Source: CAZQXD01 sp964597315
Lineage (GTDB): Bacteria > Pseudomonadota > Gammaproteobacteria > Competibacterales > Competibacteraceae
Length of the DNA stretch: 17,033 nt
Reading direction: 5' to 3'
NCBI GenBank assembly: GCA_964597315.1
Contig: CAZQXD010000082.1
Span: forward strand, 1-17,033
This document shows, in pieces, positions 5,815 to 14,338 of the stretch. Position 1 is the stretch's first letter; every line of letters begins with the position of its first letter. The notes beneath the pieces were generated by a model, which saw only the letters and a program-made list of their open reading frames with translations, searched no databases and was not told where the DNA came from. The position numbers and the translations under genes are program-made.

Positions 5815-7893
5815 TTGAGCGCCGCAGCGCCCCTGGCGGAACAGCCGATCCGAACCCTCAAGGGGGTGGGACCGCGGTTGGTGTCCCGGCTGGAGCGGCT
5901 GGGCCTGAGCAGCGTTCAGGATCTGCTGTTTCATGTGCCTTTGCGCTACCAGGACCGCACCCGGGTGACCCCCATGGGCGCTTTGCAACCGGGCATGGAC
6001 GCTGTGGTAGAGGGCACGGTGCTGCTCACCGAAACGGTTCGCCGGAGCCGGTTTATGCTGCTCAGTCGGCTGGCCGACGGCAGCGGCGCCCTGACCTTGC
6101 GGTTTTTTCATTTTGGCGCCACTCACCAATCCCTGCTGGTCAAGGGAACGCGGCTGCGCTGCTTTGGCGAGGTGCGCCCCGGACCGGCCACCCTGGAGAT
6201 GATCCACCCCGAATGCCGTCGGCTGGATGGCGAACCGGCGCCGGCCGACGAGCATCTCACGGCCATCTATCCCACCACCGAGGGGCTGCACCAGCAGACT
6301 CTGCGCAAGCTGCTGGCTCAGGCCCTGGAGTTACTGGAACAGTCTCCCCTGGAGGAATGCCTGCCTCCGGCGCTGCTGGCGCGGCTGGAACTGCCAACCC
6401 TGTATGAGGCTCTGCGGCGCTTGCACCGTCCGTCCCCGGACGCGCCCCTGGCGGCTTTGGAAACCTGCCCCGCCCGGCGACGGCTGGCATTCGAGGAACT
6501 GTTGGCCCACCAACTGAGCCTGCGGCAATTGCGCCGACAGGTCCAAAGCCAAACGGCGCCTGCCCTGGATGGGGGTGGCGAGCTACGCCGACGGTTCCTG
6601 GCCAGCCTGCCTTTTGTCCTCACCGCCGCCCAGGGGCGCGTGCTAGAGGAAATCGATGCCGATGTGACCAGGCCCCGGCCCATGCTGCGCCTGGTTCAGG
6701 GGGATGTAGGCTCCGGCAAGACCGTAGTGGCCGCCCTGGCCGCCCTGAGCGCCGTGGCGGCAGGCTGTCAGGCGGCGGTCATGGCCCCCACCGAACTGCT
6801 GGCCGAGCAGCACTACCGAAGCTTTTGTGACTGGCTCCAACCCCTGGGAGTAGAAGTCGTCTGGCTGGCCGGCCGGGTCAAGGGCCGGGCGCGGGCGGCG
6901 TTGCTGGAGCGGCTGGCCCAGGGGGAGGCGCCGGTGGCGGTAGGCACCCATGCCCTGTTCCAGGAGGATGTGGCCTTCGCCCGGCTGGGGCTGGTGGTGA
7001 TCGACGAACAGCACCGCTTCGGGGTCCACCAACGCCTGGCCCTGCGGGACAAGGGCCGCCAGGGGCAGAGCGTTCCCCATCAGTTGATCATGACCGCCAC
7101 CCCCATACCCCGAACCCTGGCCATGAGCGCCTACGCCGATCTGGATACCTCGGTGATCGACGAGCTGCCCCCTGGGCGCAGCCCAGTGATCACGGTGGTG
7201 GTGCCCGAGACCCGCCGCCCAGAGGTAATGGCCCGGGTGCGGGCCGCCTGTGGGGAGGGCCGCCAAGCCTATTGGGTCTGCCCGCTGATCGAGGAATCAG
7301 AGCTGCTGCAATGCCAGGCCGCCGCCGACACCGCAGCGCGGCTAGCCGAGGAGCTTTCGGAGCTGCGGGTGGGGCTGGTTCATGGTCGGCTCAAGGGCGC
7401 AGAAAAGGAATCGGTAATGGGGGCCTTCAAGGCCGGTGAGTTGGATCTGTTGGTGGCCACTACGGTGATCGAGGTGGGGGTGGACGTACCCCGGGCCTCC
7501 CTGATGATCATCGAAAACGCCGAGCGTCTGGGCCTGGCCCAGTTGCACCAGCTCCGGGGCCGAGTAGGGCGGGGCGCCGAGCGTTCCAGTTGTGTACTCT
7601 TGTATCGGGGACCACTGTCGGAACTGGCTCGAACCCGGCTGGGGGTGTTACGCAATTCCAGCGACGGCTTCGAGATCGCCCGTCAGGATCTGGAACTGCG
7701 GGGACCGGGAGAGGTGTTGGGCACCCGCCAGGCCGGGGCCTTGGGCATGCGGGTGGCCGATTTGTCCCGGGATCAAGAGCTGTTGCCCCAGGTCCGGGAG
7801 ACAGCCGATCACTTGCTGGTCCATGGGCCGGAGCGAGCCGAGGCGTTGATGGCGCGCTGGATCGGTGACAGTAAACGGTATGGGGAGGTCTGA
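5815..7893 (+). CDS. recG: ATP-dependent DNA helicase RecG
   Basis: This 692-aa protein is close to the length of E. coli RecG (693). RecG remodels stalled replication forks and branch-migrates Holliday junctions. In order there are an N-terminal wedge/OB region with LKGVGPRLVSRLERLG, LLFHVPLRYQDRT and IYPTTEGL; Walker A GDVGSGKTVVA; APTELLAEQH; the DEQH box VVIDEQHRFG; MTATPIPRTLAM; and late motifs TTVIEVGVDVPRAS and LHQLRGRVGRG. It appears full-length. The start is TTG at 5815, with AAAGGA about 8 nt upstream, just after the dehydrogenase stop. The rare start and tight spacing suggest low expression coupled to the upstream gene. Confidence 0.96.
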   Translation: MSAAAPLAEQPIRTLKGVGPRLVSRLERLGLSSVQDLLFHVPLRYQDRTRVTPMGALQPGMDAVVEGTVLLTETVRRSRFMLLSRLADGSGALTLRFFHFGATHQSLLVKGTRLRCFGEVRPGPATLEMIHPECRRLDGEPAPADEHLTAIYPTTEGLHQQTLRKLLAQALELLEQSPLEECLPPALLARLELPTLYEALRRLHRPSPDAPLAALETCPARRRLAFEELLAHQLSLRQLRRQVQSQTAPALDGGGELRRRFLASLPFVLTAAQGRVLEEIDADVTRPRPMLRLVQGDVGSGKTVVAALAALSAVAAGCQAAVMAPTELLAEQHYRSFCDWLQPLGVEVVWLAGRVKGRARAALLERLAQGEAPVAVGTHALFQEDVAFARLGLVVIDEQHRFGVHQRLALRDKGRQGQSVPHQLIMTATPIPRTLAMSAYADLDTSVIDELPPGRSPVITVVVPETRRPEVMARVRAACGEGRQAYWVCPLIEESELLQCQAAADTAARLAEELSELRVGLVHGRLKGAEKESVMGAFKAGELDLLVATTVIEVGVDVPRASLMIIENAERLGLAQLHQLRGRVGRGAERSSCVLLYRGPLSELARTRLGVLRNSSDGFEIARQDLELRGPGEVLGTRQAGALGMRVADLSRDQELLPQVRETADHLLVHGPERAEALMARWIGDSKRYGEV

Positions 7894-8095
7894 GCCACGG
7901 GGTTGCAGGCTGCTTGGCGAAAAGCGAAACCCCCCTATCACAACCCCTGTCCGCCCATGTGGCCGCCGCCGCCAAACCCAGTATTCACGGGCATTTTACA
8001 AGACGTAACAGGAGCGAACAGGGACTTGGCAGGACGCTTGCCTCAAGTCATCCCAACAGGCGAATGACGAAACGGATTCAACCGAGGAGGTCACA
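7894..8095 (+). other. recG downstream gap and leader of the cadherin-like gene
   Basis: This 202-bp gap has no convincing ORF and no clear T-tailed terminator after recG. The only defined site is the GAGGAGG ribosome-binding sequence at 8084-8090 serving the GTG at 8096. A promoter is expected but I cannot assign one. Confidence 0.4.
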
Positions 8096-8611
8096 GTGAA
8101 TGCGAACCCTGGCGTCGGCGAAATGGCCATTCCCAGCCCCACCCCTGTTCTGAAACTACCACAACAACTGCCGCCCTTGCGTAGCCCAGGGATGAACCTG
8201 CGGGGGATTGCCGTCACCGCCCCAAGCGCCGGCCCGGTGCTGGTTAGCCTGGTGGTGGGTAGCGGGCAGTTGACCCTGAATGGCTTTCGGGGGCTGACTT
8301 TTCTGATGGGTGATGGTAAAGGCGACAGCCATATGTGCTTCTACGGCTCGGTAGAGACCGTCAATGCCGCCTTGGAGTCCATGGTCTATCGGTCCCAACC
8401 GGGGTTTCAGGGGCAGGACACATTGGCGTTGGCGGTCAGCCTGCCCGGGGGCCGCGAGACCGCCGAGGGGCGGGCGACCAGCGCCCAGTTGTGCATCCCG
8501 GTGCAGCCTGCTGAGCAAGCCCAGGGAATGGATTTTGAGGGCTTGGATTCCGATGAGATCTGCCGGTGGTTTATGGACATCGGGCTGACGGATCGGCAGG
8601 CGCGTCACTGA
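8096..8611 (+). CDS. orphan single-domain cadherin-like protein
   Basis: A 171-aa protein starting at GTG with a strong GAGGAGG 5 nt upstream; an internal ATG at 8123 is possible. Residues about 40-120 match the repeat unit of giant proteobacterial adhesins of the RTX/cadherin-like type: VLVSLVVGSGQLTLNGFRGL, then TFLMGDGKGDSHMCFYGSVE, NAALESMVYRSQPGFQGQDT and LALAVSLPGG. Such units normally occur in tandem in secreted surface proteins. Here there is one copy, no signal peptide and no RTX tail, followed by an acidic helical end (GLDSDEICRWFMDIGLTDRQ). It lies alone between recG and qorA. Its role is unknown; it may be a stand-alone derivative or a relic of an adhesin gene. Confidence 0.72.
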   Translation: MNANPGVGEMAIPSPTPVLKLPQQLPPLRSPGMNLRGIAVTAPSAGPVLVSLVVGSGQLTLNGFRGLTFLMGDGKGDSHMCFYGSVETVNAALESMVYRSQPGFQGQDTLALAVSLPGGRETAEGRATSAQLCIPVQPAEQAQGMDFEGLDSDEICRWFMDIGLTDRQARH

Positions 8612-8612
8612 A

Positions 8613-8626
8613 GATTCCCCGGAATC
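8613..8626 (+). terminator. small hairpin between cadherin-like gene and qorA
   Basis: GATTCC and GGAATC form a 6-bp stem with a 2-nt loop directly after the TGA at 8609-8611. No T-run follows, so it may be an RNA stability structure rather than an intrinsic terminator. Confidence 0.25.
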
Positions 8627-8677
8627 GCCGCCGAGGTTCTAGACTGGGTAGATCGACGCCACTGCGGAGAGACACCC

Positions 8678-9655
8678 ATGACCCAAGCGATACGTATTCA
8701 CGAACACGGCGGTCCCGAAGTGCTACGTTGGGAGGCGGTCACAGTGGGCGACCCCGGTCCCGGCCAAGCCCGAGTCCGGCACACGGCGGTGGGACTGAAC
8801 TTTATAGATGTCTACCACCGCACCGGCTTGTATCCGGTACCGTCCCTGCCTAGCGGCCTCGGCCAGGAGGCCGCCGGGGTGGTGGAGGCGGTGGGAGAGG
8901 GAGTCGCCGACCTCAAGCCCGGAGATCGGGTGGCTTATGCCTCGCCGCCCTTGGGGGCCTATGCCGAGGCCCGGCTAATGCCCGCCGACCGGCTGGTGCC
9001 CCTGCCCGGGGATATCCACGAGCGCACCGCCGCAGCCATGATGCTCCAGGGTATGACGGCCCAGTATCTGTTGCGCCGCACCTATCCCGTTCAGCCCGGC
9101 GATCCGGTGCTGATCCACGCCGCCGCCGGTGGAGTCGGGCTGATCGCCTGCCAGTGGGCCGCCTACCTGGGAGCCGTGGTCATCGGTACCGTGGGCAGCG
9201 ACGAAAAAGCGGCCCTGGCCCAAGCCCACGGCTGCGCCCACCCCATTGTCTATACCCAGGAGAATTTCGTGGAGCGGGTCAAGGCCATTACCGGTGGCGA
9301 GGGGGTGGCGGTGGTCTACGACGGGGTGGGCAAGGACACCTTCATGCCCTCCCTGGATTGTCTGCGTCCCCTGGGCATGATCGTCAACTACGGCAACGCG
9401 TCCGGCCCGGCGCCGGCCTTGGAGCCGATCCTGCTGGCCGCCAAGGGTTCACTATTCCTGACCCGACCCACCCTGATGGCCTATACCGCCAAACGCCACG
9501 ATCTGCTGACCTCGGCCAAGGAGTTGTTCGAGGTGGTGGAGAGCGGCATCGTGAAGATCGAGATCCACCAGACCTGGCCCCTAGCCGAGGCCGCCGAGGC
9601 CCATCGAGCCATGGAGGGACGCAAGACCACCGGCTCGTCGCTGCTGCTGCCATAA
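8678..9655 (+). CDS. qorA: NADPH:quinone oxidoreductase (zeta-crystallin family)
   Basis: A 325-aa medium-chain dehydrogenase/reductase of the zinc-free quinone oxidoreductase branch, which reduces quinones with NADPH in the cytosol. Visible marks are the N-terminal GPEVLRWEAVTVGDPGPGQA, the substrate-site segment VGLNFIDVYHRTGLYP, the zeta-crystallin core LIHAAAGGVGLIACQWA holding the nucleotide-binding AAxGGVG, and KRHDLLTSAKELFEVVESG near the C-terminus. The cysteine/histidine zinc ligands of alcohol dehydrogenases are absent, as expected. GGAGAG precedes the ATG. It is probably monocistronic, with an imperfect hairpin (8613-8626) upstream and a convergent chemoreceptor gene downstream. 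Length and motifs indicate a complete gene. Confidence 0.92.
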   Translation: MTQAIRIHEHGGPEVLRWEAVTVGDPGPGQARVRHTAVGLNFIDVYHRTGLYPVPSLPSGLGQEAAGVVEAVGEGVADLKPGDRVAYASPPLGAYAEARLMPADRLVPLPGDIHERTAAAMMLQGMTAQYLLRRTYPVQPGDPVLIHAAAGGVGLIACQWAAYLGAVVIGTVGSDEKAALAQAHGCAHPIVYTQENFVERVKAITGGEGVAVVYDGVGKDTFMPSLDCLRPLGMIVNYGNASGPAPALEPILLAAKGSLFLTRPTLMAYTAKRHDLLTSAKELFEVVESGIVKIEIHQTWPLAEAAEAHRAMEGRKTTGSSLLLP

Positions 9656-9669
9656 TCGCCGACCGGGCC

Positions 9670-9686
9670 GCCCTCAGCGGTAGGGC
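9670..9686. terminator. weak hairpin between convergent qorA and chemoreceptor genes
   Basis: GCCCT (9670-9674) and AGGGC (9682-9686) form a 5-bp stem in the 30-bp gap between two convergent stop codons, overlapping the chemoreceptor stop. The position suits a shared terminator, but the stem is short and there is no T-tract. Confidence 0.25.
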
Positions 9687-11575
9687 TATTCAACGTGAAA
9701 ATGGCTCACCAATTCATTTTGGTGGGCCGCCATACGCGCCAGTTCCTGGGTGGCTGCTGTGGTGTCGGCGGCGGCGGCCTTGACTTGGCGGGCGGCCTCG
9801 GCTGCTTTCAGAGCGCTATTGGCGATTTCTGCGCTACTTCGGGCAGCCTGGCTCACGTTTTGGTTGATCTCGGCGGTGACGGTGGTTTGCACGTCGATGG
9901 CGTCGGCGATAACCGTCGCCACCTCGTTGACTTGCTGGATGCCATGCCGGATGGCGTGTATCGCCGCCACTACGTCCTGGGTGTCTGCCTGGATGGCTTC
10001 GATCCGGCGATCAATGTCCTCGGTGGCCCGGGAAGTGCCGCGGGCCAAATCCTTAACCTCGTTGGCCACCACCGCGAAGCCCTGGCCGGCCTCTCCCGCC
10101 CGGGCGGCTTCAATGGTGGCGTTGAGGGCCAGTAGGTTGGTCTGTTCGGCGATGGAGGTGATGACCTTGCTCACCTGGCCGATTCCGCTGCTGCTGGCGG
10201 CCAGTTTAGCCACCATCGTGTCGGCGCCCTCGGCGGCGGTGGCGGCGGCATTAGCCTGGTTCACGGCTTGTTGGACGTTTTGGGTGATTTCCTGGATGCT
10301 GGCGCTCATTCGTTCAGTAGCGGTGGCCACGGTCTGCACGTTCCGGTCTACCTGGCCCGCCGCCTCGGTGAGGGCGTCGGCTTGCTGGGAAGTGCTATTG
10401 GCGTTCTGGGTTAGATGGGTGCTTACCGCAGTGAACTCCTCCGCAGCCGCACCCAGGGTCATGGCGTTGCGGCCTATCTCCTTCATGCCCGTGCGCAGGG
10501 TTTCCAGCAATTGGCCGAGACCGGTTCCTACGCGGCCGATGGCGTCTTCGCCACGAATATTCACCCGAGCCGTTAAATCACCCTGGGCGGCCCGTTCCAC
10601 GGTGGTCAGCAGTTGGTCCACCTGTTGGCGCAGGGTATCAGCGGCGTGCCGTTCTCGCTCGGCACTGGCCCGCATCTGTTCGCTGGCGGCCTGAATCTCC
10701 TGGGCTTGGCGCTTCCGCTCCCGCTCCGCCGCCTGGAGCGCGGCCACCTGCTGGTGGTTGCGCTCGGCGGTGGCATTGAGTTCCTCGAATGCGCCCCGCA
10801 TCCGCGCCACGGCGCCGTCCAGGGCCTCGGCCATGGCGCCGAACTCGTCCCGGCCTTTCAGGGACACAGTCTTGGAAAAATCCCCGGCGGCCAGGCGTCG
10901 GGCCAGACCCAGAATAGCGGTGGCGCCGTTCGTAAGACGCCGCCCCAGCAGCCACAGCAGGGCCGCCAGCACCGTGAGCAGCAGCACGTTGAACAGCAGG
11001 ATGCGGTTGTGTTCGGTCTGGTAGATGGCGTCGATATTGTCGATATAAAAACCGACCCCCAGAATCCAGCCCCAGGCCGGAAAATCCACCACGTAGGACA
11101 GCTTGGGTTGGGGCGCATCACGACCGGGCTTGGGCCAGGCGTAGGCTACGAAACCGCTGCCTTCGCTACGGGCGACGCGGTCGATTTCCTGGAACAACGG
11201 CATCCCGCTGGGGTCTCGTACCTCCCGCATATCGCGGGATTCCAGGTCGCGGTTGCCGCCGTGCATTACCAGCACCTGGTTATGGTCTTGAATCCAGTAA
11301 TAGGTGTCCTGGAATTTCATAGCCCGCAAGGTATCGACAGCCAGGCGTTGGGCCTCGGGTTTGGTATAGCGCCCCTGTTGCTGCAAACCGTGGTAATGGT
11401 CCAGGACCGCAGCCCCCAGTTTGGCCAGCTTCTGGGCCTCGGCCCGGGCGTGCTCAGTCATCACCTGCTCCAGTTTATGCAGGGAGTGCAGGGTGATGGC
11501 CCCCATGCCGGTCAGGATGACCGCTAGGAGCAGCAGCAATTTGCCGCGCACCTTGAGGTTGTTGAACACGCCCAT
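9686..11575 (-). CDS. methyl-accepting chemotaxis protein with single Cache sensor
   Basis: A 629-aa chemoreceptor. A first membrane helix (about 11-30, LLLLLAVILTGMGAITL) is followed by a periplasmic Cache-type sensor (about 35-190) with the QDTYYWIQDHNQVLVMHG block and WGWILGVGFYIDNID typical of sCache_2. Then come a second membrane helix (ILLFNVLLLTVLAALLWLL), a HAMP domain, a long Glu/Arg/Gln-rich coiled coil, a second HAMP-like segment (VERAAQGDLTARVNIRGEDA), and the signalling domain with its hairpin tip IAEQTNLLALNATIEAARAG. No CheR/CheB-binding pentapeptide is seen at the C-terminus (SHFHVE). The start at 11575 has AAGGAAGG upstream; the longer ORF reaches into the deacetylase gene and has an implausible Pro/Gly-rich N-terminus. 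The ligand is unknown, though this sensor class often binds small organic acids. Confidence 0.93.
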   Translation of the reverse strand: MGVFNNLKVRGKLLLLLAVILTGMGAITLHSLHKLEQVMTEHARAEAQKLAKLGAAVLDHYHGLQQQGRYTKPEAQRLAVDTLRAMKFQDTYYWIQDHNQVLVMHGGNRDLESRDMREVRDPSGMPLFQEIDRVARSEGSGFVAYAWPKPGRDAPQPKLSYVVDFPAWGWILGVGFYIDNIDAIYQTEHNRILLFNVLLLTVLAALLWLLGRRLTNGATAILGLARRLAAGDFSKTVSLKGRDEFGAMAEALDGAVARMRGAFEELNATAERNHQQVAALQAAERERKRQAQEIQAASEQMRASAERERHAADTLRQQVDQLLTTVERAAQGDLTARVNIRGEDAIGRVGTGLGQLLETLRTGMKEIGRNAMTLGAAAEEFTAVSTHLTQNANSTSQQADALTEAAGQVDRNVQTVATATERMSASIQEITQNVQQAVNQANAAATAAEGADTMVAKLAASSSGIGQVSKVITSIAEQTNLLALNATIEAARAGEAGQGFAVVANEVKDLARGTSRATEDIDRRIEAIQADTQDVVAAIHAIRHGIQQVNEVATVIADAIDVQTTVTAEINQNVSQAARSSAEIANSALKAAEAARQVKAAAADTTAATQELARMAAHQNELVSHFHVE

Positions 11576-11646
11576 GGATCGCCTTCCTTCGATGTCGGAC
11601 CCCGTCGGCCTTGGGGTCTTAGTCGGCAACGCCGGGCGATTCTTTA

Positions 11647-12582
11647 TTAACCCCGCACCTCCAGCAGGGCCTGGACATGGGCCGCAGTGCTGGCGGCCAG
11701 GGCCTGGAGGTTGTAACCCCCTTCCAGAGCCGACACCACCCGGCCCTGGCACAGGGTCTCGGCCACGACCAGAATCTCCCGGGTGATCCAGGCGTAGTCC
11801 GCCTCGGTGAACTCCAGCCCCGCCAAGGGGTCCAGGCGGTGGGCGTCGAAACCCGCCGAGATCAAAATGATGTCCGGGCCGAAGTCCCGCAGCTTGGGGA
11901 GCATATGGTCGGTCCAGGCCGAGCGCAGTGCGTCCGCGCCGCTGCCCGGGGCCAGGGGCAGGTTGAGGATAGTGTCGTGGGCGCCCCGCTCGTCGCGCTG
12001 GCCGGTGCCTGGGTACAGGGGGGATTGGTGGGTGGAGATATACAGGCAGTCCGGCTGGTCCCAGAACGCGGCCTGGGTGCCGTTGCCGTGGTGGACATCG
12101 AAGTCGATCACCGCCGCCCGGGCCAGGCCGTGGGCGGCCTGGGCGTGACGGGCCGCCACCGCCACGTTATTGAACAGGCAAAAGCCCATGGCCTGGTTGG
12201 GTTCGGCGTGATGGCCGGGGGGGCGCACGGCGCAGAAGGCATTTTTGGCCTGGCCGGCGCAGACCGCGTCCACCGCCGCACACACCGCCCCGGCGGCCCG
12301 CAGCGCCGCTTCCCCGGAGCGGGGCGAGACCACCGTGTCGCCGTCGATCATCCGTAGCCGGTCCGTGGGGATGCCCTCCAGGATGCGCCGGACAAACGCC
12401 TCCGGGTGTACCCGGGTCAGCAGTTCCAAGCTGGCTTCGGGGGCTTCGCGCCGCTCCAGGGCGGCGAACGCCGGGGCGGACAGGGCCTCGTGGATGGCCG
12501 CCAGCCGTTCCGGGCATTCCGGGTGACCGTAGCCGGTGTCGTGTTTCTGGAACACCGGGTGCTGATAGAGCAGGGTGGTCAT
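11647..12582 (-). CDS. histone deacetylase family protein (class II-like amidohydrolase)
   Basis: This 311-aa protein has all the hallmarks of the zinc-dependent arginase/deacetylase fold: HPECPERLAAI, RPPGHHA (the catalytic His pair), GFCLFNN, the zinc-ligand motif VIDFDVHHGNGTQ, STHQSPLYPGTG, SAGFDAHRLDPLAGL (second zinc Asp) and ALEGGYN. Bacterial members deacetylate acetyl-lysine or small acetylated amines; the substrate is not deducible here. Its ATG overlaps the stop of the upstream CBS gene in ATGA (12579-12582), indicating translational coupling. The chemoreceptor gene starts 71 nt after its stop on the same strand. No key residue is missing. Confidence 0.94.
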   Translation of the reverse strand: MTTLLYQHPVFQKHDTGYGHPECPERLAAIHEALSAPAFAALERREAPEASLELLTRVHPEAFVRRILEGIPTDRLRMIDGDTVVSPRSGEAALRAAGAVCAAVDAVCAGQAKNAFCAVRPPGHHAEPNQAMGFCLFNNVAVAARHAQAAHGLARAAVIDFDVHHGNGTQAAFWDQPDCLYISTHQSPLYPGTGQRDERGAHDTILNLPLAPGSGADALRSAWTDHMLPKLRDFGPDIILISAGFDAHRLDPLAGLEFTEADYAWITREILVVAETLCQGRVVSALEGGYNLQALAASTAAHVQALLEVRG

Positions 12583-13019
12583 GGCTGGGACCCTCCCCGG
12601 TGGGTGGCCCGGCGCAGCACCTTGAGTACATCTTCCCGGGAGATGACCCCCACCAAACGCTCGTCCTTCACCACCGGAAAGCTCTTGGTGCGCATCTCCA
12701 CCATTTTTTGAAGCAGTCGGGACAGGGGCATTCGCGGCTCCACGCAGACCGGCTCATGGGTCATCACCGTTTCTACCGGCTGCTCCATGATCCGGTCATA
12801 GGCGGGCACGATGGCGCTGGGGTCGAGCGTGAAGGCTTTCAGCAAGTCGAGCTTAGTGACCAGCCCTAGCAACCGGCGCTCCACGTCCAGCACCGGCACG
12901 CCGTTAAAATCGTGGGATTCGAACACCTGCTCCAAGTCCCGGAGTTTGGTATCGGGAGTAACGCTGACGGGGGAGGGGGTCATGGCGTCCTCCACCCGGT
13001 ATTGCAGGAATTCGTACAT
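12579..13019 (-). CDS. tandem CBS domain protein
   Basis: A 146-aa cytosolic protein made of two CBS modules. The first (about 9-65) has AMTPSPVSVTPDTKLRDLE, NGVPVLDVERRLLGLVTKLD; the second (about 77-138) has VMTHEPVCVEPRMPLSRLLQ, SFPVVKDERLVGVISREDVL. CBS pairs bind adenine nucleotides or related ligands and regulate partners. It is a stand-alone module with no catalytic domain, so it probably acts on a partner protein. Its 4-nt overlap with the deacetylase gene makes that enzyme the obvious candidate (inference). CAGGAGCG precedes the ATG, and it follows dusA by 30 nt. Confidence 0.93.
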   Translation of the reverse strand: MYEFLQYRVEDAMTPSPVSVTPDTKLRDLEQVFESHDFNGVPVLDVERRLLGLVTKLDLLKAFTLDPSAIVPAYDRIMEQPVETVMTHEPVCVEPRMPLSRLLQKMVEMRTKSFPVVKDERLVGVISREDVLKVLRRATHRGGSQP

Positions 13020-13049
13020 GATGCGCTCCTGGATGGCCGCGTTCCGTCA

Positions 13050-14078
13050 CTATAGTTCTGATTCCGCCGGCGCGTAATCATCTTCCGGCGCCTGGGCCAG
13101 GGCGGCCCGCACCACCTCCACCCCGGCCCCTGGGCGGTGGGCGTGTTCGCTCAGATAACGGCGCCAGGCCCGGGCGCCGGGTTGGCCCTGGAACAGGCCC
13201 AGGATATGCCGGGTCATGGACCCCAGCCGCACCCCCTCCCCCAGCCGGGCTTCCATATAGGGCAAGAACCGTTCGATGACCTGGTGGCGGCTGGGAGGCG
13301 GGCGCCGGTCCCCGAACAGCCGCTGGTCGGCCTCGGCCAACAGATAGGGGTTTTGATAGGCGGCCCGGCCGATCATCACCCCATCCACCCGCCGCAGATG
13401 CTCTTGGGCTTGGTCCAGGTCCATGATTCCGCCGTTAATCACAATTTCTAGGTCCGGGAAGTCCTGCTTGAGGCGATACACCACGTCGTAGCGCAAGGGT
13501 GGCAACTCCCGGTTTTGCTTGGGGCTGAGACCCTGGAGCCAGGCTTTGCGGGCGTGGATGATGAAGGTCCGGCAGCCAGCGGCCTGGTTCAGGCTCACGA
13601 AGCGATGGAGGTGTGGGTAGCTGTCCTGGTCGTCGATACCGATCCGGCACTTGACAGTGATCGGGATGGCCACCGCCCCGCCCATGGCCGCCACGCACTC
13701 GGCCACCAATTCCGGCTCGGCCATCAGACAGGCCCCGAAGCGCCCCTGCTGGACCCGATCCGAGGGGCAGCCCACGTTGAGGTTGATTTCATCAAAGCCC
13801 AGTTCCCCGGCGATGCTAGCGCAGCGGGCCAGCTCCCTGGGATCGCTGCCTCCCAGTTGCAAGGCCAGGGGGTGTTCAGTCGGGTCATAGGCCAGCAGTC
13901 GCGCCCGGTCGCCGTGGATGATCGCCCCGGTGGTGACCATTTCCGTATACAGCCGCGCCCGGCGGCTGATGAGGCGCAGGAAATAGCGGTCGAAACGGTC
14001 GGTCCAGTCCATCATGGGAGCTGTGGAGAAACGGTAAGGGCTGATTTTGTTGGTAACGCTAATAACTGGTTGTGTCAT
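13050..14078 (-). CDS. dusA: tRNA-dihydrouridine(20/20a) synthase
   Basis: A 342-aa FMN enzyme that reduces uridine 20/20a in the D-loop of tRNA with NADPH. It aligns by eye along the length of E. coli DusA: STAPMMDWTDRFDRYFLR at the N-terminus, YTEMVTTGAIIHGDRARLL, PLALQLGGSDPRELARCA, INLNVGCPSDRVQQGRFGAC (containing the catalytic Cys), VKCRIGIDDQDSY, FIIHARKAWLQGLSPKQNRE, INGGIMD and MIGRAAYQNPYLL, ending with LGLFQGQPGARAWRRYLSEH. The GLSPKQNR block distinguishes DusA from DusB and DusC. The ATG has no strong ribosome-binding site, but the N-terminal length fits relatives. It is the first gene of the minus-strand run dusA, CBS, deacetylase, chemoreceptor. Confidence 0.96.
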   Translation of the reverse strand: MTQPVISVTNKISPYRFSTAPMMDWTDRFDRYFLRLISRRARLYTEMVTTGAIIHGDRARLLAYDPTEHPLALQLGGSDPRELARCASIAGELGFDEINLNVGCPSDRVQQGRFGACLMAEPELVAECVAAMGGAVAIPITVKCRIGIDDQDSYPHLHRFVSLNQAAGCRTFIIHARKAWLQGLSPKQNRELPPLRYDVVYRLKQDFPDLEIVINGGIMDLDQAQEHLRRVDGVMIGRAAYQNPYLLAEADQRLFGDRRPPPSRHQVIERFLPYMEARLGEGVRLGSMTRHILGLFQGQPGARAWRRYLSEHAHRPGAGVEVVRAALAQAPEDDYAPAESEL

Positions 14079-14285
14079 AAGTCAATTTGCTACGTCTATT
14101 CCTGCTCTATTTGTGGCTTATTCTGTCCTATTTTGTCAATGGCAGTGCTACAAATGTGTATAGATAGGCGCTTGCTCGTATGTTCCTGCCGTCTGTGACG
14201 TTATGCCCAACATATTTCTCGCAACGCACCGGTACAATTGCTCAATGCCGAGGAGACTGCACGGCGCATGGTGACCTAAAGCGCG
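14079..14285. other. AT-rich gap between dusA and the IS element
   Basis: About 200 bp without a gene. It must hold the dusA promoter and the true left tip of the IS element, but I can place neither. TTGACA occurs on the minus strand at 14139-14134 without a matching -10 box. Confidence 0.4.
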
Positions 14286-14290
14286 ACAAG

Positions 14291-14310
14291 CCCCGCCGTT
14301 CAGGGCGGGG
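14291..14310 (+). repeat. left-end imperfect palindrome of the IS element
   Basis: A 7-bp GC stem (14291-14297 with 14304-14310) and a 6-nt loop, followed by AAGGAT. Its sequence parallels the right-end hairpin, as expected for paired subterminal structures read by Y1 transposases. Confidence 0.65.
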
Positions 14311-14321
14311 AAGGATAGCGC

Positions 14322-14338
14322 GGACGCTGAAAGCGTCC
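14322..14338. terminator. hairpin at the end of the small divergent ORF
   Basis: GGACGCT and AGCGTCC form a 7-bp stem with a 3-nt loop, extended on the outside by GATA/TATC (14314-14317 with 14339-14342). It overlaps the stop codon of the minus-strand small ORF. It could terminate or stabilise that transcript, or be part of the element's left-end structure. Confidence 0.35.

Noticed and set aside
7914..8099. 61-codon plus-strand ORF after recG
   Set aside because: No domain, no ribosome-binding site, and it runs into the start of the better-supported cadherin-like gene.
9695..11527. Long plus-strand ORFs (146, 314 and 304 codons) antisense to the chemoreceptor
   Set aside because: They are byproducts of GC-rich coding sequence; their products are Ala/Ser- or Gly-rich without domains, while the minus strand encodes a full receptor.
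14134..14139. TTGACA on the minus strand upstream of dusA as a -35 box
   Set aside because: No acceptable -10 hexamer at 16-18 bp spacing.
14196..14214. GTTATGCCCAAC as a further attC core pair
   Set aside because: The boxes are adjacent with no stem between them and there is no cassette gene; it is probably coincidental.
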